Positions 8,997 through 17,235 of a stretch of 64,000 bases of DNA are shown piece after piece (positions within the stretch are counted from its first letter, which is position 1; every line of letters begins with the position of its first letter). The position numbers and the translations under genes were made by a program. The notes beneath the pieces are model-generated. The model made no database searches, was not told where the DNA came from, and saw only the letters and a program-made list of their open reading frames with translations. The stretch is from an uncultured Erythrobacter sp. (GTDB taxonomy: Bacteria > Pseudomonadota > Alphaproteobacteria > Sphingomonadales > Sphingomonadaceae): NCBI RefSeq assembly GCF_947502395.1, contig NZ_CANMZM010000003.1, positions 1 through 64,000 of the forward strand. The letters run 5' to 3'.

Positions 8997-10703
8997 ATGA
9001 CCACACCCACTGCACCGCAAGGTATCGATGGCGGACTGACCGATTACGGTGACAAGGAATTTTCGAGATATCTGAGGCGGTCTTTCGCCAAATCGATGGG
9101 CTATTCGAACGAAATGCTCGATCGCCCGATTGTCGGCATCGCGAACACCGAGAGCGGTTTCAACAGCTGCCACCGGCACTTCCCTGAACTGCTCAAGGCT
9201 GTCGAACGCGGGGTGCTCGCTGCGGGCGGACTACCGATCGTGTTTCCAACCATCTCCTTAGGGGAAATGTACCTCGCTCCGACCAGTATGCTCTATCGAA
9301 ACCTCATGGCGATGGACACCGAAGAGATGATACGCGCAAGTCCGATGGACAGCGTGGTGTTGATGGGTGGGTGTGACAAGACTGTCCCGGCCCAGGTGAT
9401 GGGAGCAATCTCTGCCGGGAAACCGGCGATCCAGCTCGTAGCTGGCCCAATGTCTACTGGCCGTCATCGTGGGGAACGCTTGGGCGCGTGCACGGACTGC
9501 CGCCGGTTTTGGGCGCGATACAGAGCGGGAGATATTACTGCAGAGGAAATCGACCAGGTCGAAGGGCGGTTGGCGACAACACCCGGAACCTGCGCGGTAA
9601 TGGGAACGGCCAGCACGATGGCTTGCCTTGTCGAAACTCTGGGTCTTATGCCCGCCGGCAGTGCATCCATCCCAGCGGTACATACCGATCGACTGCGTGT
9701 CGCCGAGGAGACCGGGCGCCTTGCAGTGGGTCTAACCGAAAGTGGTGTACCGTTCAGAGACCTCATTACCGACGCTTCGATAGAAAATGCCTTGACAGTC
9801 CTGCTCGCGATCGGCGGGTCCACGAATGCGATCATCCATCTCACGGCAATCGCGCGCCGCGCTGGATGCGAAATCTCGCTGAAGCGTTTCAATGAGCTGT
9901 CCGAGACCACCCCCGTACTCGTCGATCTCAAGCCGTCAGGCGATCATTATATGGAGGACTTTTTCGCGGGTGGAGGTGTTGGAGCAGTTCTGCGAGAGCT
10001 CGAACCGCTTCTCAATCTCGAGTGCCGAAATGTGTTCGGCGAAACGCTCGGTGATCGCATAGAACGCGAAAAAGACAATTATGTTGATCGTCGCATGGTC
10101 CGCGCGTTCGACGATCCGATCTCGCATGTAGGCGGGTTAATCGCTCTTTTCGGTTCTCTTGCTCCCGATGGCGCTATCATCAAACGCGCTGCCGCCGATC
10201 CAACGCTTTTCGAGATCGAAGCGCGAGCATGCGTGTTTTCGTCGCTCGAGGATCTCGCGGATCGGATCGACGATCCGAATCTGGATGTGCGGCCCGATGA
10301 TGTCCTGATCTTGCAGAATGCCGGCCCCAAGAGCGCCGCCGCCATGCCCGAAGCGGGATGCCTTCCGATACCGGCAAAGCTTGCTGCCTCCGGTGTCAAG
10401 GACATGGTCCGAATCTCGGATGCGCGCATGAGCGGCACGGCATACGGCACCGTCGTCCTCCATGTATCGCCCGAGGCGGCGGTTGGCGGGCCTTTGGCGC
10501 TGGTTAAGTCGGGTGATCGTATAGCCATGAGCGTCGAGAAGCGGCGTCTCGACCTGCTGGTCGACGAGCGAACCCTTGCGGTTCGGCGGGATGCATTGGC
10601 ACGCTCGTCCGCGCTCGAAGCAACCGAGGAATTCGGGTATCGAACGCTTTATCGGCAAAAGGTGCAGCAGGCCCATCTGGGTTGCGATTTCGACCTTTGG
10701 TAA
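8997..10703 (+). CDS. IlvD/Edd-family Fe-S dehydratase
   Basis: A 568-residue dihydroxy-acid/sugar-acid dehydratase family enzyme. The likely Fe-S ligands are the cysteines in FNSCHRHF, LMGGCDKTVPAQ and GTCAVMGTASTMAC. ISDARMSGTAYGT and SPEAAVGGPLALV near the C-terminus are typical. The shorter length and the order of motifs fit the catabolic sugar-acid or hydroxy-acid branch better than biosynthetic IlvD, and its place in a catabolic operon agrees. It starts 1 bp after the aldehyde dehydrogenase stop and is the last gene of the operon. It would dehydrate a 2,3-dihydroxy acid to a 2-keto acid; which one is unknown. Confidence 0.88.
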   Translation: MTTPTAPQGIDGGLTDYGDKEFSRYLRRSFAKSMGYSNEMLDRPIVGIANTESGFNSCHRHFPELLKAVERGVLAAGGLPIVFPTISLGEMYLAPTSMLYRNLMAMDTEEMIRASPMDSVVLMGGCDKTVPAQVMGAISAGKPAIQLVAGPMSTGRHRGERLGACTDCRRFWARYRAGDITAEEIDQVEGRLATTPGTCAVMGTASTMACLVETLGLMPAGSASIPAVHTDRLRVAEETGRLAVGLTESGVPFRDLITDASIENALTVLLAIGGSTNAIIHLTAIARRAGCEISLKRFNELSETTPVLVDLKPSGDHYMEDFFAGGGVGAVLRELEPLLNLECRNVFGETLGDRIEREKDNYVDRRMVRAFDDPISHVGGLIALFGSLAPDGAIIKRAAADPTLFEIEARACVFSSLEDLADRIDDPNLDVRPDDVLILQNAGPKSAAAMPEAGCLPIPAKLAASGVKDMVRISDARMSGTAYGTVVLHVSPEAAVGGPLALVKSGDRIAMSVEKRRLDLLVDERTLAVRRDALARSSALEATEEFGYRTLYRQKVQQAHLGCDFDLW

Positions 10704-10807
10704 CGATGTTCTCGCGACCAAATGGTGCGCAGGATGTGGCTCGTTTTCCGAGTGTCTCGGCAAATACTCTCGCTATCGAAGCCACATTGGCTGAACGTTA
10801 GAGATCA

Positions 10808-10858
10808 CGGCTGCCGCCCGGCGTGTTTCCCATGCAATTGGGGCCGGGCGAGCAGCCG
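10808..10858. terminator. Strong hairpin between convergent operons
   Basis: CGGCTGCCGCCCGGC (10808-10822) pairs with GCCGGGCGAGCAGCCG (10843-10858) with a single bulged base and a 20-nt loop. It sits in the 164-bp gap between the converging dehydratase and TonB-receptor genes. There is no clear T tract on either side, so it may be a bidirectional or Rho-associated end rather than a classical intrinsic terminator. Confidence 0.5.
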
Positions 10859-10867
10859 AGACGGACC

Positions 10868-13255
10868 TCAGAATCGATAGCTCAAACTAGCGCCGTAGGT
10901 GGGCGGGTCATTGACGAAGGTATTGAACGATCCTGGCTGCAGCGGGGAATCGAAGATGACGTTGAAGATCTCTTCGTCGGTGATGTTTTTGCCCCAGACC
11001 GCGATATCCCAGCCATTCGCATCGCTGAGCAAAGTGATACTGGCGTTGAGAACGAAGCTGTCTCCCTGACGGGTGTTCGGGTCGAGGTTCTGGCCGATCA
11101 GATAATCGTCGCGGAATCTGTAGTCGGACCGAAATACGAGTTCCAGATCATTTCCAACCGGCTGCACATACTCGATCGTGCCGGTCACTGTCACATCGTT
11201 GGCAAAGTTCAGGCTTCGTCCAGTGAGGTCCTGAGTAATCGCGCCGGCCTGGGCCTGCTCCAGGGTTGGCTCTGCCGTCGTGAAGGATCCATAGGTGATG
11301 TCCTGGAGCGTAAGCCCTCCGGAAAATGTCAGTCTTTCCGTCGGGCGAAAGATATATTCGAACTCCATGCCGATGCCCTCGACCTCGGCGGCGTTGCGGA
11401 TCGTGAAAAAGATCCCATCGAAACTGTTCGCCTGAAAATTTTCAAGCTCCTGATAGAATGCAGCCACGTTGAGAACGAGACGGTTGTCGAAAAACTGGCC
11501 TTTCAACCCCGCCTCGTAGGAGTCCACCGTTTCAGGTTCGAAAACGGCGAGCGAAGGGTCTGAAACGGGATTGGTCGCTGTCTGCCCTCCGGCGGTTTGG
11601 CTGAGATTGATGCCGCCCGATTTGTAGCCCCGGGCGTAACGCAGATAGGCGCTGGCATCGTCGCTGATTTCATAGGAGAGGTTGGCGGTTCCTGTGACAA
11701 CATCATCATCGAATGCGGCCGTGTAGGGCGTACCGGGCGGAAAAACCTGAAAGCCGGCGAGCGGCGCGAAGGGCGCCAGTGGACCCGCGAGCGGTACGGT
11801 TGCGAACGTATCCGAGGAGGCAGGATCGGTATCAGACGACTTGCTTTCGTTCGTGTATCGCAGACCGCCAGTTACACTCAACTGCTCAGTGATATTCCAT
11901 GTCGCCTGCCCGAAAAATGCGAAGCTTTCGGAAGAATAATCGTAGGTGGAGAGATCACCTTGTCCGTCGCCGAAAAAGGTTCCCGGCGGCGTCCCGGTCA
12001 CGAATTCGAGGATATCCAGATTACCTTCAGAAAGAACGTCCGCGTAGGCGCGGAAGTCAGAACCGAAGAAGCCCGGGTTGGAGGCGTCGATCGACTGATC
12101 GAAATAATAAAAGCCCATGAGCCAGTCGATCGTTTGTCGCCCGGTGCTTGCCAGCCGGAGTTCAACAGAAGTTTCTTCGATGTCCTGGGTCTGGCCAAAA
12201 TTACGTAAGAGATCGAGTTGCCCGAAATCAGCGTCTACGTCAGGCGTCGTGTCGAATTCGCGATGGGCAAGGATTGCGTTGAATTCGACGTTGTCGAAAT
12301 CCCATTGCAGGTCCGCAGAGATCCCCCAATCAGTGAAGCTGTTGTCATATCCTTGACCAGGCGTGACGGCGACTTCGCGCTCGAAAGGATCCGTGATCCC
12401 GTTGGTATTGGGTTGCAGGGTTCCGCCGAGCGCCTCGATGATCCCGGCGGTAGGGCCGTACAGCGCATAGGGCGCGGCGCAACAAGACTCGTTCGCCTCG
12501 GCATAGTCGCCGATCAGCCGCAGACTGACGTCCTGCGAAATATCCCAAAGCAGCTGCCCGCGAACCGTCACGCGATCGAGATCGTTAAAGTCCTGACCGG
12601 TAACGAAGTCTTCTATGAAGCCGTCGCGTGCCTGATATTGGGCGGCGATGGAGCCTGCCAAAACATCCTCAACGATAGGACCTGTAAGTCGGCCGCGGAC
12701 CTGGACCAGATCATCGGAGCCATAGGTCAGTGAGAGCAGGCCGCCAAAATCATGACTCGGCTCATTGGTCCGTATCGAAACAACTCCCGCCGAGGTGTTC
12801 TTGCCGAACAGAGTGCTCTGCGGGCCGCGTAGAATCTCGATCTGTTCGACGTCGAGGAGATCAACGAATGCGGAACCGATGCGACCTCGCGCCACGCCGT
12901 CGATTACTACGCCGACCGATTGTTCGAGACCACTGTTTTGGCCAGCGGTCCCGATCCCGCGAATGGTGAGAATCTGCTGACTGCTACCGGTTGTGCCGTT
13001 AACGAGGAGAGAGGGGGACAATTGCTCGAGATCGCGGAGGTCGCGCACCTGAGCGGCTTCGATATCTGCCCCAGAGATCACCGAGACTGCAACAGGAACG
13101 TCGATAAGGCTCTCGGAGCGCTTCTGAGCGGTTACAACGATGGTGTTCTCGGGAGAGATTTCATCTTCGTTTGCGCTTTGAGCCCATACAGCGGACGGCA
13201 TTGCCGCACTTGCCAGCAGCGCGCCTGCCAGCGATTTGTAAATCGTCTTTTCCAT
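10868..13255 (-). CDS. TonB-dependent outer-membrane receptor
   Basis: A 795-residue protein with a signal peptide of about 25 residues (cleavage near AVWAQ), a TonB-box-like ENTIVVTAQKR, a plug domain (VPVAVSVISGADIEAAQ, LRGPQSTLFGKNTSAG) and a long beta-barrel ending in YGASLSYRF with the terminal Phe of outer-membrane proteins. It belongs to the large sphingomonad/Caulobacter receptor family rather than to siderophore receptors with known ligand. It lies 54 bp downstream of the dehalogenase-like hydrolase in the same orientation, so the two are probably one operon. Likely role: uptake across the outer membrane of the substrate that the surrounding enzymes degrade. Confidence 0.93.
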   Translation of the reverse strand: MEKTIYKSLAGALLASAAMPSAVWAQSANEDEISPENTIVVTAQKRSESLIDVPVAVSVISGADIEAAQVRDLRDLEQLSPSLLVNGTTGSSQQILTIRGIGTAGQNSGLEQSVGVVIDGVARGRIGSAFVDLLDVEQIEILRGPQSTLFGKNTSAGVVSIRTNEPSHDFGGLLSLTYGSDDLVQVRGRLTGPIVEDVLAGSIAAQYQARDGFIEDFVTGQDFNDLDRVTVRGQLLWDISQDVSLRLIGDYAEANESCCAAPYALYGPTAGIIEALGGTLQPNTNGITDPFEREVAVTPGQGYDNSFTDWGISADLQWDFDNVEFNAILAHREFDTTPDVDADFGQLDLLRNFGQTQDIEETSVELRLASTGRQTIDWLMGFYYFDQSIDASNPGFFGSDFRAYADVLSEGNLDILEFVTGTPPGTFFGDGQGDLSTYDYSSESFAFFGQATWNITEQLSVTGGLRYTNESKSSDTDPASSDTFATVPLAGPLAPFAPLAGFQVFPPGTPYTAAFDDDVVTGTANLSYEISDDASAYLRYARGYKSGGINLSQTAGGQTATNPVSDPSLAVFEPETVDSYEAGLKGQFFDNRLVLNVAAFYQELENFQANSFDGIFFTIRNAAEVEGIGMEFEYIFRPTERLTFSGGLTLQDITYGSFTTAEPTLEQAQAGAITQDLTGRSLNFANDVTVTGTIEYVQPVGNDLELVFRSDYRFRDDYLIGQNLDPNTRQGDSFVLNASITLLSDANGWDIAVWGKNITDEEIFNVIFDSPLQPGSFNTFVNDPPTYGASLSYRF

Positions 13256-13309
13256 TGGTCCTACCCTCTGTTTGTTTCGTCTGCTGATTGGTGATTTGGC
13301 ATCACGCGG

Positions 13310-14218
13310 TCATTTGAGATGGCTTAGAATTGCGGCGACGCAGTCATCGGCCGCGTCAAACTGCACGAAGTGGCCTCCGCCATCGATTCGATCCAAGGTC
13401 GCGTGCGGGATCATGGCGGCCCAGGTTTCCGCCCACTCCCAAGGATAAACCTCGTCCGCGTCGCCGAAGATCAAGTGGACCGGGCAGGACTGCCATAATT
13501 TTAGTGTTTCGAAGATGCGGTTGTGGTCTGAACCGGTTTCCGCGTTTTCTCGCAGTCCGAAGGGAATCAGGTATGGGAAAGCTTGTGCGCCAGCCTTCGA
13601 TTCAGGCGTGGTAAACGGAGCGTCGAAAGCGCTGCTGACCAGCGCGGGATCATGGCCGCCTCGCTTCATCGCAGCGAAAACGATCTGGCCGACCGGCATG
13701 TCATGTCCGAACGATTCAGGATCGTCGCATTTCTTCATCCATTCCCACAGGCGAGGGGAGTAGGTCACTCCTTCATGCCACACTGTCGTATTAAAGATGA
13801 ACAGGCGCGCGAATCTTTCGGGTTGGTCGACCGCTTGTCGCAGGCCGATGGCGCCACCCCAATCCTGCACTACGAGATGGATGTCGCGCAGGTCGAGCGC
13901 GTCAATGACGGCGCGCAGCGCACCGCAATGGCGTTCATAAGTATACCAGTCTCGGGATGTAGGCTTGTCGCTCTTGCCGAAGCCAGGCAAATCAACCGCA
14001 ATGCAGCGATATCCCGCTTCGTTCAGCGGCCCTATCCAGTCTCTGTAAAGATACGACCAGCTCGGCTCGCCGTGACCAAGCAGGAAGGTGCCCTTGGGGT
14101 TCTCAGGGCCTTCATCGACATAATGTATCGAAACGCCATCGTATTCGATGAAATTCGGCTGAAATGGGAAGTCGCGTATCTCCGCGAATTGCGTTGCATC
14201 GGCCTTTATTACGTTCAT
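13310..14218 (-). CDS. Haloalkane-dehalogenase-like alpha/beta hydrolase
   Basis: A 302-residue alpha/beta hydrolase close in pattern to subfamily I haloalkane dehalogenases (DhlA). GHGEPSWSYLYR forms the oxyanion region. The nucleophile elbow is VVQDWGG, with Asp119 in place of Ser and the adjacent Trp120 that binds halide. The acid is Asp255 in FGDADEVYPW and the base His283 in GGHFVQF. An Asp nucleophile allows dehalogenase or epoxide-hydrolase-like chemistry, and many proteins with this signature are annotated as dehalogenases without proof. The start has GGGGAAG just upstream. It is first in the operon with the TonB receptor, with a degenerate TetR-type site about 40 bp before the start and a full site about 290 bp upstream. 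Confidence 0.8.
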   Translation of the reverse strand: MNVIKADATQFAEIRDFPFQPNFIEYDGVSIHYVDEGPENPKGTFLLGHGEPSWSYLYRDWIGPLNEAGYRCIAVDLPGFGKSDKPTSRDWYTYERHCGALRAVIDALDLRDIHLVVQDWGGAIGLRQAVDQPERFARLFIFNTTVWHEGVTYSPRLWEWMKKCDDPESFGHDMPVGQIVFAAMKRGGHDPALVSSAFDAPFTTPESKAGAQAFPYLIPFGLRENAETGSDHNRIFETLKLWQSCPVHLIFGDADEVYPWEWAETWAAMIPHATLDRIDGGGHFVQFDAADDCVAAILSHLK

Positions 14219-14257
14219 TACTTCCCCATCCCCTAATCAGCATCAAAGAGCATTAAA

Positions 14258-14271
14258 ACAACATTTGTCGC
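14258..14271. promoter_or_regulatory. Degenerate operator candidate D
   Basis: ACAACATTTGTCGC has the same half sites (CAACA / TGTCGC) as sites A to C, but the spacer is 2 instead of 3 bases and one arm base differs. It lies 40-53 bp before the start of the dehalogenase-like gene, the expected place for control of that operon. It may be a weak or decayed copy. Confidence 0.4.
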
Positions 14272-14509
14272 TTTTGTGGTTAGGGCAAGCGATATTGGTT
14301 CTCTGCGTAGGTCGAGAATCATTGGCTAATCTCTGCTTCGAAAGACCGTGCCGGGCCCTAAATGGACTTGCGTGGACGAATTCCGATAGCCCCCGACCGG
14401 TATCGGGAGCCGATCATGAGTCGTAGAGCCCCTCAGGGGCACTCGGCTCGATTCGGCCATGATGATAGAAGCGTCCATACTCAAGGGTTAGCACCTTCCA
14501 TCTCCTAAC
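14272..14509. other. Leader region between hydrolase operon and tetR, no gene
   Basis: This part of the 320-bp gap between the dehalogenase-like gene and tetR contains no credible reading frame. With the two palindromes at its ends it is best read as the promoter region of the minus-strand hydrolase-TonB receptor operon. I could not pick a confident -35/-10 pair. Confidence 0.4.
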
Positions 14510-14524
14510 GCAACATAATGTCGC
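14510..14524. promoter_or_regulatory. Operator candidate B (TetR-type palindrome)
   Basis: GCAACATAATGTCGC, followed by ATTAAA, matches site A with the two variable arm bases swapped. It sits 15 bp beyond the stop codon of tetR and upstream of the dehalogenase/TonB-receptor operon. Confidence 0.65.
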
Positions 14525-14539
14525 ATTAAAGGCGATAGT

Positions 14540-15148
14540 CTAGCACAAATGTGGCGCCAGCGCCCGATCGACGAGCTGTTCGACCTCAGTTTTAGATGGC
14601 CCGGCTCCTGTGCGCAGGGACAGCAGGTAGAAGGGGCCAAAAGTCTGATCGATCAGTCCGTCGAGATTGTCGATCGGAGTGAGTTCCTTGCGCTCAATCC
14701 CACGCTTCAGGATTTCGCGGGTGAACTCGAAACGTTGTTCCCAAAAGTCGCGCACTGCTTCGCCGACTTCAGGGTCCTTGCGGGCCTCAACACCCATGAC
14801 CTGCATAAAACTCGCCGATAGGGGCGTTTCCATGAAATCGCTGAGTTCGGTCATTAGTTCGACGAGATCGGTCTGAACGCTGCCGGTATTGGGAGTAGGG
14901 GCGTTGACATGCATGAATTCAAGCATGGCAGATGCGACCAAGCGGGGTTTCGACTGCCAGCGTCGATACAAAGTCGCCCGATTGACACCCGCGCGATCGG
15001 CAATTTTTTCGAATGTGATATCCGCGTAGCCGGTTTCGCGTAGAAGCTCGAGCGTTGCCTTCGCGACCGCTTTGCCGACACGCTCGCTTCGCCCAAGCGG
15101 ACGTTCCATCGGGGTCGCTTCAAGTTTGTGCAGTGCATTCTTGCTCAT
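14540..15148 (-). CDS. TetR-family transcriptional regulator
   Basis: A 202-residue regulator. The N-terminal helix-turn-helix spans about residues 20-65 (ETGYADITFEKIADRAGVNRA, then TLYRRWQSKPRLV), followed by a helical ligand-binding domain ending LRTGAGPSKTEVEQLVDRAL. The C-terminal domain resembles the TetR_C group seen in many aromatic and lipid regulators. It is flanked by palindrome B at its 3' side and palindrome C upstream of its start, in the divergent gap with the 15376 hydrolase. Autoregulation and control of the flanking operons is the simplest reading. The effector is unknown, possibly the catabolic substrate. Confidence 0.9.
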   Translation of the reverse strand: MSKNALHKLEATPMERPLGRSERVGKAVAKATLELLRETGYADITFEKIADRAGVNRATLYRRWQSKPRLVASAMLEFMHVNAPTPNTGSVQTDLVELMTELSDFMETPLSASFMQVMGVEARKDPEVGEAVRDFWEQRFEFTREILKRGIERKELTPIDNLDGLIDQTFGPFYLLSLRTGAGPSKTEVEQLVDRALAPHLC

Positions 15149-15259
15149 CCGCCTCTTTTACGCGGTGCCATCAAAGATGTCTGCCCGTAATTTCTACTGC
15201 CCTGGCAGCGAGACTTGCGGGCACAAAGACCCCGACAGATTCATAAGTAAAGCTTTAAA

Positions 15260-15274
15260 GCAACAACATGTTGC
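15260..15274. promoter_or_regulatory. Operator candidate C (TetR-type palindrome)
   Basis: GCAACAACATGTTGC followed by ATTAG has perfectly complementary outer arms (GCAACA/TGTTGC) around a 3-base spacer. It lies between the divergent tetR gene (start 15148) and the alpha/beta hydrolase (start 15376), so one bound dimer could control both. Confidence 0.7.
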
Positions 15275-15375
15275 ATTAGCATGATTGGGATGATAGCGAT
15301 GGCAACGTCGTCCGGCATGAGCGTTGCGCTGACGCGGAGAACAGGACGGCCGACGATCGGAGGGGTAATCAAGGA

Positions 15376-16623
15376 ATGCTTATCGACCCGCGAGGATATC
15401 GCCAGTTTCACAACGATGACGGGCTCAACTACATGTTGAATCGGCTTGCCTGGGTCATACCGGTCGAAGATCTGCACGACGTCGCGTCCCGCATCGAAAC
15501 GCTCGAGGATTGGGTTCGCGAAATGACACGGGAGGCGCTCCGCGCGGAAGCCGACGGCCGCAATGCAATCGCTTCCAAATATTATCAGGGCGCCGAATTC
15601 TACATGGCGCAACAGACACCGGGCAAGCTCGAAGCTTACGAGAAGTTCGTCGAGCTCCACGATCTTGCCTACCCGGAAATTGCTGCGCTTCGGGCGTCGG
15701 TTCCTTTTGGCGATGGTGCGTTGCCTGCGCTGGACAGGCCGGCCGAGGGGCAGGAGCGCGGCGTAATTCTCGCTCACAGTGGCTATGATGGGCTGGTTGA
15801 GGAAATGTATCCCACCCTCGAACCGCTTGCAAAAGCGGGCTATAGGGTCATCGCCTTCGAAGGGCCGGGACAGGGCGGCGCGCTCCGCCGGCATCATTTG
15901 AAAATGACCCGTGATTGGCACCGCCCCGTGGGCGCTGTCCTGGATCATTTCGGACTTTCGGAATGCACCCTTGTCGGCGTGTCGCTTGGCGGGTGTCTCG
16001 CGCCTCGCGCGGCGGCCAAAGAGCCAAGAGTGAAGCGTGTCGTTTCCTGGGGCGCGATGTATGATTTTTTCGATACATTCGCGCAGCGAATGGGGCACAC
16101 GAAACTCGAAATTCTGAGGCAACTGACCCTTCTGGGAGCCGCACCGATTATCAATGCAGCGGTCAAATCAGCCGCGAAATCTGACCAAACGATGCGATGG
16201 GGCTCAGCTCATGGCCTGCATGTTACAGGCATGAATTCCCCGTATGAGTTTATGAAGTGGGCGATGGGCATCAACCTGCACGATGTTCACGACCAGATCT
16301 GGCAAGATGTCCTGATTATCATGGGGACGGATGATCACATCGTCCCGATTGGCCAGCTTCACGATCAATCCAGCGCGATGATGCAGGCGCGATCCGTCAC
16401 CACTCGCCTGATGACTGCCGAGGAAAATGGCGCGCAACATTGTCAAGTTGGAAATCCGTTTCTGGCAACGGACGAGATCAGGAGATGGCTTGAAGGCCTG
16501 GACCTGCGAAACAGTCAATTACCTAGACTGGCCAACGCCGACGGACCGACTGATCACGAAGATTCACGCACAGCCACCCTACAGGCACCTGCGCCGTTCC
16601 CGCCAAACGGCGTGTTGCCGTAG
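15376..16623 (+). CDS. Alpha/beta hydrolase of the 2,6-dihydroxypseudooxynicotine hydrolase type
   Basis: A 415-residue hydrolase with a helical N-terminal domain of about 120 residues before the alpha/beta core, the architecture of the DHPON hydrolase/FrsA-like group. The nucleophile elbow is LVGVSLGG (Ser203), the likely acid is Asp319 or Asp320 in MGTDDHIVP and the base His355 in NGAQHCQVG. FEGPGQGG at about 161-168 is typical of the group. Members cleave C-C or ester bonds in ring-opened or side-chain ketones. AAGGA lies 1 to 2 bases before the ATG, a tight spacing. The divergent TetR and palindrome C place it in the same regulon as the aminotransferase/hydantoinase operon. Confidence 0.8.
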   Translation: MLIDPRGYRQFHNDDGLNYMLNRLAWVIPVEDLHDVASRIETLEDWVREMTREALRAEADGRNAIASKYYQGAEFYMAQQTPGKLEAYEKFVELHDLAYPEIAALRASVPFGDGALPALDRPAEGQERGVILAHSGYDGLVEEMYPTLEPLAKAGYRVIAFEGPGQGGALRRHHLKMTRDWHRPVGAVLDHFGLSECTLVGVSLGGCLAPRAAAKEPRVKRVVSWGAMYDFFDTFAQRMGHTKLEILRQLTLLGAAPIINAAVKSAAKSDQTMRWGSAHGLHVTGMNSPYEFMKWAMGINLHDVHDQIWQDVLIIMGTDDHIVPIGQLHDQSSAMMQARSVTTRLMTAEENGAQHCQVGNPFLATDEIRRWLEGLDLRNSQLPRLANADGPTDHEDSRTATLQAPAPFPPNGVLP

Positions 16624-16662
16624 GCCACCTCGCCGCTTCAGCTTAATTTTCCGGAGACCAAA

Positions 16663-16986
16663 ATGCGCGTAGGAGTTCCAAAAGAAGTCAAGGATCAGGA
16701 AAACAGGGTTGGACTTACTCCCGGAAGTGTTGAAGCATTTGTCAGCGAAGGTCACACGGTTTTGGTAGAGACCGGTGCTGGCCTGAACCGCCAAACGTCC
16801 AGCGCGGTGGCGCGGACATCAACTTATGCCCTCAACAACGCCACACTCCCTTACGCACTCAATCTCGCCAAGTATGGCTGGCAAGAAGCAGCCGCGCGTG
16901 ATCGCCATCTGGCCGCTGGTGTATGCATCATCCGTGGTGAGCTCGTGAGCAGCGCAAATGGCGGCGCGGTGATGGTGTCAGACTAA
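16663..16986 (+). pseudogene. ald: Alanine dehydrogenase remnant with large internal deletion
   Basis: Residues 1-41 ([20 protein letters not shown], then the [11 protein letters not shown] segment) are the exact N-terminal pattern of alanine dehydrogenase. From about residue 46, [20 protein letters not shown] matches the C-terminal region of the same enzyme, which normally lies some 250 residues further on. The whole NAD-binding and catalytic middle is missing, and the last residues diverge from the family end. The reading frame stays open over 107 codons with a good GGAG upstream, so a short peptide could still be made, but it cannot be an active dehydrogenase (family about 370 residues). 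Confidence 0.8.
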
Positions 16987-17080
16987 AGTGGCAGGAAACG
17001 GTGCGGGTCGTTCGTTGCGGCAGCCTCGTCAGACACACTGCGCCTCTTGTGGAATGCGGCTGCGAGGATAGGGCGCACGC

Positions 17081-17235
17081 ATGCCAAAGCGCCGCATACC
17101 AGCTAGCCCATTCAAGCGCTTTAACTCATCGCCTGAGGTCATTCGGCTAGTGATGATGATTATGTTCGCTTTTCTCTAAGCTTGCGAAACATTAAGGACC
17201 TTCTGGCCGAACGAGCGCTCGACATTTGTCAAGCG
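17081..17235 (+). pseudogene. IS6-family transposase stump, frameshifted
   Basis: From ATG 17081 the frame reads MPKRRIPASPFKRFNSSPEV and on to IRLVMM, the N-terminus of IS6-family transposases, and stops at TAA 17177. In the next frame, starting around 17168, FSLSLRNIKDLLAERALDIC continues the same family alignment, so a frameshift separates the two parts. Similarity ends near 17235. Only about 50 of the roughly 230 residues remain and the DDE catalytic core is absent. No terminal inverted repeats were recognised. It marks a past insertion next to the deleted alanine dehydrogenase. Confidence 0.65.
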
